A program made the position numbers and the translations under genes. Of a stretch of DNA of 6,764 nucleotides, positions 1-6,297 are shown in pieces; the first letter of the stretch is position 1, and every line of letters starts with the position of its first letter. The DNA is taken from the NCBI GenBank assembly GCA_934177555.1, contig CAKPPL010000059.1:1-6764 (forward strand), given 5' to 3'. Source of the DNA: an uncultured Clostridia bacterium (GTDB taxonomy: Bacteria; Bacillota; Clostridia; TANB77; CAG-508). Under the pieces are notes generated by a model that saw only the letters and a list, made by a program, of their open reading frames with translations, made no database searches and was not told where the DNA came from.

Positions 1-1
1 A

Positions 2-676
2 GCTGTATCTGTTGCAGCAGAAGCATTAGATAGACTTCATACAACAGGAGAAACACATCATAGAATAATGGTATTAGAAGTTATGGGAAGATATGCTGGT
101 TGGATTGCATTAGAATCTGCAATAGCAGGAGGAGCAGATGTAGCATTAATTCCAGAAATACCATATGATATAAATAAAGCAGTAGACAAAATTAATCAAA
201 GAAGAGCAGCTGGAAAAAATTTCAGTATAGTAGTTGTTGCAGAAGGTGCAGCGCCAAAAGATGGTACAATTACAGTATTAAATACAAGAGATAATGGTAA
301 AGGAGTAGATAATACTAAACTTGGTGGTGTTGGACAAGTTGTTGCTAAACAACTTGAAGAATTAACAGGATTAGAAGCTAGAAATACAACATTAGGTTAT
401 ATGCAAAGAGGTGGAACACCAACTGCATTTGATAGAGTTCTTTCAACAAAATATGGTTCAAAAGCAATGGAACTAGCATTAGAAGGAAAATTTGGAGTAT
501 TAGCAGTAATAAAAAATGGAAAATTAGACTCTGTATCATTAGAAGATGTTGTTGGAAATAACACTAAAATTGGTGCAGTTTCTGGAAATACAGCTGAAAG
601 TAATTTAAGAAAAGTAACAATGGAAGATGATTTAGTAAAAACAGCTAGAGATATAGGAATTTGTTTAGGAGATTAA
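2..676 (+). CDS. pfkA: 6-phosphofructokinase, C-terminal part (5' end outside window)
   Basis: Phosphofructokinase phosphorylates fructose 6-phosphate to fructose 1,6-bisphosphate, the committed step of glycolysis in the cytoplasm. The reading frame is open from base 2, so the 224 visible residues are a fragment. Families of this type are usually about 320-365 residues, so roughly the first 100-140 are missing. Family motifs seen: substrate-contacting MGR (83-91) in EVMGRYAGWIAL, GGADVALIPE, the VVVAEGA segment with its conserved Glu (242-244), an Arg (380-382) and the LGYMQRGGTPTAFDR block. The AGWIAL, VAEGA and GGTPTAFDR wording resembles the group III 'mixed-substrate' (ATP or PPi) PFKs more than E. 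coli PfkA. The residues that decide the phosphoryl donor (GGDxx motif) lie in the missing N-terminus, so donor use is undetermined. The usual His of the GHxQRGG motif is Tyr here. TAA at 674-676 is followed directly by a second TAA. No convincing terminator follows; the next gene has its own promoter. Confidence 0.93.
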   Translation, partial: AVSVAAEALDRLHTTGETHHRIMVLEVMGRYAGWIALESAIAGGADVALIPEIPYDINKAVDKINQRRAAGKNFSIVVVAEGAAPKDGTITVLNTRDNGKGVDNTKLGGVGQVVAKQLEELTGLEARNTTLGYMQRGGTPTAFDRVLSTKYGSKAMELALEGKFGVLAVIKNGKLDSVSLEDVVGNNTKIGAVSGNTAESNLRKVTMEDDLVKTARDIGICLGD

Positions 677-707
677 TAAAATTCACAAAGAATTCACAGA
701 AATTTTA

Positions 708-736
708 TTGACAAAATGACACCGTGTCATTATAAT
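708..736 (+). promoter_or_regulatory. Consensus sigma-A promoter of the tetR-ABC operon
   Basis: A perfect TTGACA (-35, 708-713) and perfect TATAAT (-10, 731-736) are separated by exactly 17 bp (714-730), the ideal housekeeping sigma-A arrangement. Transcription would start near 743, about 47 nt upstream of the TTG start codon of the regulator. A promoter this strong normally needs a repressor, and both operator palindromes described below sit on it. It is the only good promoter seen for the regulator and the two transporter genes. Confidence 0.9.
715..731. promoter_or_regulatory. TetR operator O1 (palindrome in the promoter spacer)
   Basis: AATGACAC-C-GTGTCATT is a perfect 17-bp palindrome with 8-bp arms around base 723. 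Its 15-bp core (716-730) lies wholly in the -35/-10 spacer, so a bound protein would block RNA polymerase. Length and symmetry fit a TetR-family dimer, and the gene just downstream encodes such a protein. That this protein binds here is inferred from position and from the common autoregulation of the family. Confidence 0.85.
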
Positions 737-738
737 AT

Positions 739-753
739 ATGACATAGTGTCAT
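739..753. promoter_or_regulatory. TetR operator O2 (second copy, over the transcription start)
   Basis: ATGACATAGTGTCAT matches the O1 core at 13 of 15 positions. It keeps the ATGACA/TGTCAT arms, with one mismatched pair beside the centre. Its centre (746) lies 23 bp from that of O1, about two helical turns, so two dimers could sit on nearly the same face of the DNA. It covers the predicted transcription start. The less perfect symmetry suggests a weaker site than O1. Confidence 0.8.
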
Positions 754-777
754 TTTTGCATATATAAATTATAAAAA

Positions 778-782
778 GGGAG
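778..782 (+). promoter_or_regulatory. Ribosome binding site fixing the TTG start of the TetR gene
   Basis: GGGAG lies 7 nt upstream of TTG (790-792), correct spacing for initiation there. No in-frame ATG or GTG lies between this site and the TTG. The GTG overlapping the site (782-784) is in another frame. Starting later would remove part of the N-terminal helix ahead of the DNA-binding domain. Confidence 0.7.
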
Positions 783-789
783 TGATAAA

Positions 790-1413
790 TTGCCTAAAAA
801 TACATTTTTAAATCTTTCATATGAAAAACAGAAAAAAATAATAGAGTCTTCTAAAAAGGAATTTGCTAGAGTTCCAATACAAGAAGTATCTATAAAAAAT
901 ATTGTAGATGATGCAGGAATTGCTAGAGGAAGCTTTTATCAATATTTTGAAAGCAAAGAAGATTTGCTTATTTATATATTAGAAGAACATACAAAAGAAC
1001 TTGATAGTAAATTAAAAACAAAAATAGAAGATACAAAAGGAGATTTATTTGAAATATATGTTTTTTTATATGATTTAATGGTAGAAAATTTTGTAGAAAA
1101 TGAAGAAAAAAAATTATTTAAACAAATATTTACAAATATAAAATCATCTGATGAAAATATATTTAACTTAATAAAAAGTACAAAGCCACAAAGTATAGAA
1201 ACATATTATAATTTGTTAAATAAAGAGAATTTAAAAATAGAAAATTATGATGATTTTAAAATTATTTGTGACATGTTAAATGCAATTATGAGAAGAACAA
1301 TAATAAAAAACTTCAAAAATAATGCATCAAAAGAGCAGTGTAGAAAAATTTTCTTAAAAGAATTGGAATACCTAAAATATGGAATTATAAAAAAGGAGGA
1401 AAAAAATGCTTAA
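790..1413 (+). CDS. TetR/AcrR-family transcriptional repressor of the ABC exporter operon
   Basis: This 207-residue protein has the usual TetR-family size and layout. The N-terminal DNA-binding domain spans about residues 12-60. Its helix-turn-helix is near 33-53 (VSIKNIVDDAGIARGSFYQY), followed by the typical YFxSKEDLL segment. The rest is a divergent, Lys/Glu-rich helical domain expected to dimerise and bind an inducer; the ligand cannot be read from the sequence. It starts with TTG at 790, supported by GGGAG 7 nt upstream; the weak start codon may keep repressor levels low. Its stop overlaps the first exporter gene by 8 bp, so the two are co-transcribed and probably translationally coupled. 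Two palindromes over its promoter imply autorepression together with control of the exporter. Membership of the family is clear. Repressor rather than activator is inferred from operator position. Confidence 0.92.
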   Translation: MPKNTFLNLSYEKQKKIIESSKKEFARVPIQEVSIKNIVDDAGIARGSFYQYFESKEDLLIYILEEHTKELDSKLKTKIEDTKGDLFEIYVFLYDLMVENFVENEEKKLFKQIFTNIKSSDENIFNLIKSTKPQSIETYYNLLNKENLKIENYDDFKIICDMLNAIMRRTIIKNFKNNASKEQCRKIFLKELEYLKYGIIKKEEKNA

Positions 1414-3601
1414 AGTATTAAAAAATTTAAAAGAATCATGGCTATCAGTAGTTGTAATTGTAGCATTATTATGTGTACAAGCAACTGTTGATTTGGAATT
1501 ACCAAATTATACTTCAAAAATAGTAAATACAGGAATACAAGCAGGTGGAATTGAATATGCATCACCAGATATTATTACAAAAAAAGATATGGACTCAATA
1601 TTATTATTTACAGATGATGATGAAAAAATATTAGAAAATTATTCACTTGCTAATTCAAATGATTTAACTCAAAAACAAGAAAAAACATTAACAAAATATC
1701 TAAAAAGCGATTATGAAGAAAGTCAAATTTATGTTATAAAAGATTTGAATAAAAATGAAAAAGATGAATTATCAGACATAATGACAAAACCTATTATTAT
1801 ATCACAAACAATACAAAGCTCAGAAAATTTAATGAGTGTTCCACAAGAACAAGCTCAAAAAATGTTAGAAGAATCAGCTAAACAAATAGATGAAATGCAA
1901 GATTCTATAAAAACACAAGCAGCTATTGTATATGTAAAAAATATTTACAAAAATGCAGGTATAGATACAGATAATGTTCAGATGAATTATATTGTAATAT
2001 CAGGATTAAAAATGTTAGTATTAGCTGCAATTAGTATGGCTTCAGGAATTACAATAATGATGTTATCTTCACGTGTTGGAGCAAGACTTTCAAAAACATT
2101 AAGAGAAAAAGTATTTAACAAAGTATTAAGCTTTTCTAATAAAGAATTAAGAGAATTTTCAACAGCATCATTAATAACACGTAGTACAAATGATGTTCAG
2201 CAAATTCAACAATTAATGGCAATGTTATTTAGAACAGTTGTATATGCACCAATTATAGGTATAGGTGGAACTATAAAAGTATTAACAGAAAGTAATAGTT
2301 CAATGGCTTGGATTATTGGTTTAGCTGTTATTACTATTATGATTGTAGTAGGTATGTTATTTGCAATAGCAATGCCAAAATTCAAGAAGTTACAAGATTT
2401 AGTTGATAAATTAAATAAAGTATCTAGAGAAATATTAACAGGATTACCTGTTATTAGAGCATTTAATACAGAGAAAAAAGAGGAAAAAAGATTTGATAAT
2501 GCTAACAAAGATTTAACAAATGCAAATATATTTGTAAATACAGCTATGTCATTTATGATGCCAATATTAATGTTTATAATGAATGGAGTATCTATATTAA
2601 TAATATGGGTAGGTGGTCACAATATAGACCAAGGTGTAATGCAAGTAGGAGATATGTTAGCATTTATACAATATTCAATGCAAATAGTAATGAGCTTCTT
2701 AATGATTTCTATGATTTCTATAATGTTACCTAGAGCATCTGTTTCAGCTAATCGTATAATGGAAGTTCTTGAAACAGAACCAAGTATAAAAGATAAAAAT
2801 AAAACTAAAAAACTAGATGAAACTAAAAAAGGATTAGTAGAGTTTAAAAATGTATCATTTAGATATCCTGATGCAGATACAGAAATATTGTCTGATATTA
2901 ATTTTACAGCAGAACCAGGAAAAACAACAGCAATAATAGGAAGTACAGGTAGTGGAAAATCTACAGTGGTAAATTTAATACCTAGATTTTATGATGTTAC
3001 AGGAGGAGAATTGCTAGTAGATGGTGTAAATGTAAAAGATTTATCTCAAAAAGATTTAAGAGATATTATCGGATTTGTACCACAAAGAGGAATATTGTTC
3101 TCAGGTACAATAGAATCTAACATAAAATATTCTAATGAGCAAATGTCTGATGAACAAATGATAAATGCTGCTGAAATTGCACAAGCAACAGAATTTATTG
3201 AAGGAAAACAAGATAAATATAAATCAGAAATAGCTCAAGGTGGAAATAATGTTTCAGGTGGTCAAAAACAAAGACTTTCTATAGCAAGAGCAGTTGCAAA
3301 AGATCCAGAAATTTTTGTGTTTGATGATAGTTTTTCAGCATTAGATTTTAAAACAGATGCAACTTTAAGAGAAGCATTAGCAGAAAAAACTAAAAATAAA
3401 ACTTCAATAATTGTGGCACAAAGAATTAGTACAATACTAAATGCTGATAAAATTATTGTATTAGATGATGGAAAAATTGTAGGGCAAGGAACTCATGAAG
3501 AATTATTTAAAACAAATGAAACTTATAGACAAATTGCTTTATCACAATTATCAGAAGAAGAATTAACTAAAGATTTTTCAGATAATGAAAGGAGGGAATA
3601 A
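1406..3601 (+). CDS. ABC exporter subunit A (permease-ATPase fusion) with degenerate catalytic site and large TM1-TM2 insertion
   Basis: This 731-residue half-transporter of the B-type (MsbA/LmrA-like) exporter class has an N-terminal membrane domain and a C-terminal ATPase. Hydrophobic segments lie near residues 11-32, 196-219, 273-294, 302-323, 382-404 and 419-442. Residues about 42-192 form a hydrophilic, helix-rich insertion between TM1 and TM2, which explains the extra length over the usual ~580. ATPase motifs: Walker A GSTGSGKST (512-520), Q-loop Q560, canonical signature VSGGQ (616-620), Walker B ending D640. The catalytic Glu is replaced by Asp (D641) and the switch His by Gln (Q672), so its own Walker site is probably inactive or slow. 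It therefore needs the partner encoded next. AGGAGG at 1394-1399 lies 6 nt before the ATG. Exporters with this organisation often carry drugs, lipids or peptides; the substrate is unknown. It most resembles the TM287/LmrC/BmrC-type subunit in its site chemistry. Confidence 0.93.
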   Translation: MLKVLKNLKESWLSVVVIVALLCVQATVDLELPNYTSKIVNTGIQAGGIEYASPDIITKKDMDSILLFTDDDEKILENYSLANSNDLTQKQEKTLTKYLKSDYEESQIYVIKDLNKNEKDELSDIMTKPIIISQTIQSSENLMSVPQEQAQKMLEESAKQIDEMQDSIKTQAAIVYVKNIYKNAGIDTDNVQMNYIVISGLKMLVLAAISMASGITIMMLSSRVGARLSKTLREKVFNKVLSFSNKELREFSTASLITRSTNDVQQIQQLMAMLFRTVVYAPIIGIGGTIKVLTESNSSMAWIIGLAVITIMIVVGMLFAIAMPKFKKLQDLVDKLNKVSREILTGLPVIRAFNTEKKEEKRFDNANKDLTNANIFVNTAMSFMMPILMFIMNGVSILIIWVGGHNIDQGVMQVGDMLAFIQYSMQIVMSFLMISMISIMLPRASVSANRIMEVLETEPSIKDKNKTKKLDETKKGLVEFKNVSFRYPDADTEILSDINFTAEPGKTTAIIGSTGSGKSTVVNLIPRFYDVTGGELLVDGVNVKDLSQKDLRDIIGFVPQRGILFSGTIESNIKYSNEQMSDEQMINAAEIAQATEFIEGKQDKYKSEIAQGGNNVSGGQKQRLSIARAVAKDPEIFVFDDSFSALDFKTDATLREALAEKTKNKTSIIVAQRISTILNADKIIVLDDGKIVGQGTHEELFKTNETYRQIALSQLSEEELTKDFSDNERRE
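3590..3596 (+). promoter_or_regulatory. Ribosome binding site fixing the start of ABC subunit B
   Basis: AGGAGGG ends 6 nt before ATG at 3603-3605. It lies inside the longer open frame that begins at ATG 3585, and that upstream ATG has no comparable site. The start at 3603 is therefore preferred, giving an N-terminus of MPGPMGPGRG. The site lies within the last codons of subunit A, favouring coupled translation. Confidence 0.85.
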
Positions 3602-3602
3602 T

Positions 3603-5423
3603 ATGCCAGGACCAATGGGACCAGGAAGAGGTCAAACAACAGAAAAAGCAAAAAACTTTAAAGGAACAACTAAAAAATTAATAAGTCAATATTTGTCTAA
3701 ATATAAAGTTGGATTGATTTTAGTTATAATTTTTGCTGTTGGAAGTACAATATTTTCAATAATAGGACCTAAGATTTTAGGAAATGCTACAACAGAAATA
3801 TATAATGGATTAGTCAATAAAATACAAGGATTAGGTGGAATTGATTTTAATAAAATAGGAAAAATTTTATTAACATTATTAGGATTATATGTATTAAGTG
3901 CAGTATTTTCATTTATACAAGGTTTTGTAATGACTAGAATATCTCAAAAACTTACATATAAGCTTAGAAAAGATATTTCTGAAAAAATAAACAAATTACC
4001 TATGAATTATTTTGACAAAAAAACAAATGGAGAAGTTTTATCTGTTATAACAAATGATATAGATACATTAGGAACTAATTTAAACCAAAGTGTAACACAA
4101 ATTATAACATCTGTTTGCACACTAATAGGTGTTGCGATTATGATGTTATCTATCAGCTGGCAAATGACATTGATTTCCCTTATTGTTATGCCAATAGGTG
4201 CATTTTTAGTAAAAATAATTGTAGGAAAATCTCAAAAATATTTTAAAAGACAACAAGACTATTTAGGACATGTAAATGGTCAAGTTGAAGAAGTGTATTC
4301 TGGATTAACAGTAGTAAAAGCATTTAATGGTGAAGAAAATGCAAGGTTAGAATTTTCTAATGAAAATGAAGAACTATATAAATCTGCTTGGAGATCACAA
4401 TTCTTATCTGGATTGATGTTCCCTGTAATGGGATTTATATCAAATATAGGATATGTTGGTGTTGCAATAGCAGGTGGATATTTAGCTATTAATGGAAAAG
4501 TAACAGTTGGTAATATACAAAGTTTTATACAATATAATAAGCAATTTACACAACCAATAAATCAAATTGCACAAGTATCAAGTATGTTACAAGCAATGGT
4601 TGCTGCCACTGAAAGAATTTTTGAATTCTTAGAAGAAGAAAATGAAATTGAAACAGCAACAACTGAAATTTCAACACAAGATTTAAAAGGAAATGTAACA
4701 TTTGAACATGTAAAATTTGGATATAATCCTGACAATATAGTAATTAAAGATTTTAATGCAGAAGTACATGATGGACAAAAAATAGCTATTGTAGGTCCAA
4801 CAGGTGCAGGAAAAACTACAATGGTAAAACTTTTAATGAGATTTTATGATGTTACAGAAGGAAAAATTCTAGTAGATGGACATAATATAAATGATTTCTC
4901 AAGAGGAGAACTTCGTCAAATGTTTGGAATGGTATTACAAGATACATGGTTATTTGGTGGTACTGTAAAAGATAATATTAAATATGGTAGAGAAGAGGCA
5001 ACAGATGATGAAGTAATAGAAGCTGCAAAAGCAGCACATATACATCATTTTATAAAAACTTTACCTAATGGTTATAATTCAGAGATAAATGAAGAATCAA
5101 GTAATATTTCAGCTGGACAAAAACAATTATTAACAATAGCTAGAGTTATTTTAACTAATCCCAAAATATTAATATTAGATGAAGCTACAAGTTCAATAGA
5201 TACAAGAACAGAAATTCAAATTCAAAAAGCAATGGATAATTTAATGAAAGGTAGAACATCATTTATTATTGCACACAGATTATCTACAATAAAAAATGCC
5301 GATTTAATTTTAGTTATGAATCATGGAGATATAGTTGAACAAGGAACTCATGAAGAATTACTTGCCAAAGGTGGTTTTTATGAGAAATTATATAATAGCC
5401 AATTTGAAGAGGAAGAAGAATAG
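3603..5423 (+). CDS. ABC exporter subunit B (permease-ATPase fusion) with consensus catalytic residues and degenerate signature
   Basis: This 606-residue partner half-transporter starts 1 bp after the stop of subunit A. A Gly/Pro-rich N-terminus (MPGPMGPGRG) and a basic segment precede six predicted membrane helices. The first lies near residues 35-55, the second near 88-110, the third and fourth within about 168-210, the fifth near 269-298, and the sixth just after residue 305. ATPase motifs: Walker A GPTGAGKTT (398-406), Q-loop Q446, Walker B ILILDE with D526 and catalytic E527, and switch H558 (AHRLSTI). The signature is ISAGQ (502-506) instead of LSGGQ. In a heterodimer, this intact Walker/Glu/His set pairs with the intact signature of subunit A to form the hydrolytic site. 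The altered signature pairs with the altered Walker site of subunit A. An ATG at 3585 in the same frame would add six residues but lacks a ribosome site. The C-terminus is acidic (EEEEE). Substrate unknown; drug or toxic-compound efflux is a reasonable guess given the TetR control. Confidence 0.94.
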   Translation: MPGPMGPGRGQTTEKAKNFKGTTKKLISQYLSKYKVGLILVIIFAVGSTIFSIIGPKILGNATTEIYNGLVNKIQGLGGIDFNKIGKILLTLLGLYVLSAVFSFIQGFVMTRISQKLTYKLRKDISEKINKLPMNYFDKKTNGEVLSVITNDIDTLGTNLNQSVTQIITSVCTLIGVAIMMLSISWQMTLISLIVMPIGAFLVKIIVGKSQKYFKRQQDYLGHVNGQVEEVYSGLTVVKAFNGEENARLEFSNENEELYKSAWRSQFLSGLMFPVMGFISNIGYVGVAIAGGYLAINGKVTVGNIQSFIQYNKQFTQPINQIAQVSSMLQAMVAATERIFEFLEEENEIETATTEISTQDLKGNVTFEHVKFGYNPDNIVIKDFNAEVHDGQKIAIVGPTGAGKTTMVKLLMRFYDVTEGKILVDGHNINDFSRGELRQMFGMVLQDTWLFGGTVKDNIKYGREEATDDEVIEAAKAAHIHHFIKTLPNGYNSEINEESSNISAGQKQLLTIARVILTNPKILILDEATSSIDTRTEIQIQKAMDNLMKGRTSFIIAHRLSTIKNADLILVMNHGDIVEQGTHEELLAKGGFYEKLYNSQFEEEEE

Positions 5424-5428
5424 AAAAA

Positions 5429-5453
5429 AGCTCTATGTAATAAACATAGGGCT
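5429..5453. terminator. Bidirectional hairpin terminator between the ABC operon and sigK
   Basis: AGCTCTATG (5429-5437) pairs with CATAGGGCT (5445-5453), a 9-bp stem with one G-U pair and a 7-nt loop TAATAAA. Read leftwards, the stem is followed by an uninterrupted run of six T (complement of 5424-5429; the innermost belongs to the stem). This makes a classic intrinsic terminator 4 nt past the sigK stop codon. Read rightwards, it sits 5 nt past the ABC stop and is followed by the T-rich but interrupted ATTATTATTT, probably a weaker terminator. It is the only separator between two convergent transcripts. Confidence 0.85.
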
Positions 5454-5457
5454 ATTA

Positions 5458-6156
5458 TTATTTAAAATATTTTGCTAATTTATTAATAGCTTTTGTTTCA
5501 ATTCTTGATACATAAGAACGAGAAATACCTAATTGATTAGCTATTTCAATTTGTGTTTTAGGTTTATGACCATCAAGTCCAAATCTGAGTTCTAGAATTG
5601 TTCTTTCTCTATCTTTTAAAATGTTTTTCATTTTTTCATAAAGTAGTTTTACTTTCATTTTTAAGTCAACAGAATCTTCTACACTTTTATCATCATTTTC
5701 TAAAACTTCTTGTAATGTAACAACATTATCATCTTTATCTTTTCCAATAGGATCACTTAAATAAACTTCACTATTTAATTTTTTTGTTGACCTAAAATAC
5801 ATAAGAATTTCATTATCTATACAACGAGATACATATGTGGATAGTCTGGCACCTTTTTCAACATTAAAACTGTTAATTCCTTTTATAAGTCCAATAGTAC
5901 CAATAGAAATTAAATCATCTTGGTCAACATTAGAATTACTATATTTTTTGCATACATGTGCCACAAGTCTTAAGTTTTTTTCTATAAGTATATTACGAGC
6001 CTCTTCATCCCCATTTTTAAATTTCTGTAAATACTTATATTCTTCTTCAGAAGATAATGGTTCTGGAAAAAGAGCATTTCCAGATATATAACCAACTGTA
6101 AAAACAGCAGTTTCTATAAATTGCATGAAACCTGTTAATAAAAGCGAAAAAGACAT
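5458..6156 (-). CDS. sigK: RNA polymerase sporulation sigma factor, sigma-K type, with pro-sequence-like N-terminus
   Basis: This 232-residue sigma-70-family factor would direct RNA polymerase to late mother-cell sporulation genes. Region 2 is clear: NLRLVAHVCKKY, DDLISIGTIGLIKGINSF (about 80-97) and the -10-reading LSTYVSRCIDNEILMYFR (105-122). DPIGKDKDDN (135-144) matches the SigK linker (DPIGQDKEGN in B. subtilis, from memory) rather than SigE. Region 4 holds the helix-turn-helix KTQIEIANQLGISRSYVSRIE (about 200-220). The N-terminus (1-22) is hydrophobic and ends FTVG-YISGN, aligning with the B. subtilis pro-sequence cleavage region FLVS-YVKNN. The product is therefore probably an inactive membrane-associated precursor that needs proteolysis. 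The frame stays open to 6273, but the added 39 residues lack a ribosome site and look like translated AT-rich spacer. GGAGGT at 6161-6166 fixes ATG 6156-6154. The gene is uninterrupted here, with no skin-type insertion. Confidence 0.9.
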   Translation of the reverse strand: MSFSLLLTGFMQFIETAVFTVGYISGNALFPEPLSSEEEYKYLQKFKNGDEEARNILIEKNLRLVAHVCKKYSNSNVDQDDLISIGTIGLIKGINSFNVEKGARLSTYVSRCIDNEILMYFRSTKKLNSEVYLSDPIGKDKDDNVVTLQEVLENDDKSVEDSVDLKMKVKLLYEKMKNILKDRERTILELRFGLDGHKPKTQIEIANQLGISRSYVSRIETKAINKLAKYFK

Positions 6157-6160
6157 AAAA

Positions 6161-6166
6161 ACCTCC
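6161..6166 (-). promoter_or_regulatory. Ribosome binding site fixing the sigK start
   Basis: On the minus strand GGAGGT is followed by TTTT and then ATG (6156-6154). No comparable site precedes the upstream in-frame ATGs at 6273 or 6192, nor the next internal ATG at 6126. The chosen start gives an N-terminus with the length and hydrophobicity expected of pro-sigma-K. Confidence 0.85.
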
Positions 6167-6197
6167 AATCGAGCAAAATAAATTTTACTCATAACAA

Positions 6198-6225
6198 AAT
6201 ATATGTAAAAAAATATTAAATGTGC
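6198..6225 (-). promoter_or_regulatory. Candidate sigma-E-like promoter for sigK
   Basis: On the minus strand CATATATT (6205-6198) resembles the -10 element of the sigma-E/sigma-K family. GCACATT (6225-6219) fits the remembered B. subtilis sigma-E -35 pattern KMATATT at 6 of 7 positions. The spacer is 13 bp, one short of the usual 14. The start would fall near 6190, about 34 nt before the start codon. In B. subtilis, sigK is first transcribed by sigma-E, so the match makes sense. The region is so AT-rich that a chance match is possible. Confidence 0.4.
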
Positions 6226-6226
6226 A

Positions 6227-6255
6227 TGGACCAAAAAAATAAATTTATGTATAAA
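6227..6255 (+). promoter_or_regulatory. Candidate sigma-A promoter for the downstream helical protein gene
   Basis: TGGACC (6227-6232, 4 of 6 to TTGACA) lies 17 bp before TATAAA (6250-6255, 5 of 6 to TATAAT). The predicted start near 6262 leaves a leader of about 36 nt before ATG 6298. The -35 is weak and the area is AT-rich, so this is a tentative call. It runs back to back with, and abuts, the candidate sigK promoter. Confidence 0.4.
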
Positions 6256-6297
6256 AAATCTCAAAAAATGCACAATAATAAAAAAAGGAGGTAAAGT

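Noticed and set aside
678..707. Possible pfkA terminator (AAAATT...AATTTT) and a short direct repeat of AATTCACA
   Set aside because: The stem is six A/T pairs only, with a large loop and no T-run, too weak for an intrinsic terminator. The two 8-base repeats in an A-rich spacer have no evident role.
715..753. Inverted repeats read as an attenuator hairpin or an insertion-sequence end
   Set aside because: Two similar short palindromes precisely placed on a promoter next to a TetR gene are better explained as operators. No transposase or target duplication is present.
2206..2508. 100-residue open frame on the minus strand inside ABC subunit A
   Set aside because: It is antisense to a well-conserved transporter gene with all family motifs, and is hydrophobic only because it mirrors membrane-helix codons. 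It matches no family I recognise.
3585..3602. Six-residue upstream extension of ABC subunit B (MKGGNN)
   Set aside because: These codons are the ribosome binding site itself (AGGAGGG) for ATG 3603.
5837..6091. 84-residue plus-strand open frame opposite sigK
   Set aside because: It lies wholly within the conserved region 2 coding sequence of sigK and is explained as its complement.
5458..6156. Sigma factor called as SigE rather than SigK
   Set aside because: The linker DPIGKDKDDN, the ISRSYVSRIE recognition helix and the short hydrophobic N-terminus match SigK better; SigE has a longer basic pro-sequence and a different linker.
6157..6273. 39-residue N-terminal extension of SigK from ATG 6273
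   Set aside because: There is no ribosome site before 6273, the translated sequence is low-complexity Phe/Ile/His-rich spacer, and GGAGGT sits just before ATG 6156. The extension would also cover the divergent promoter region.
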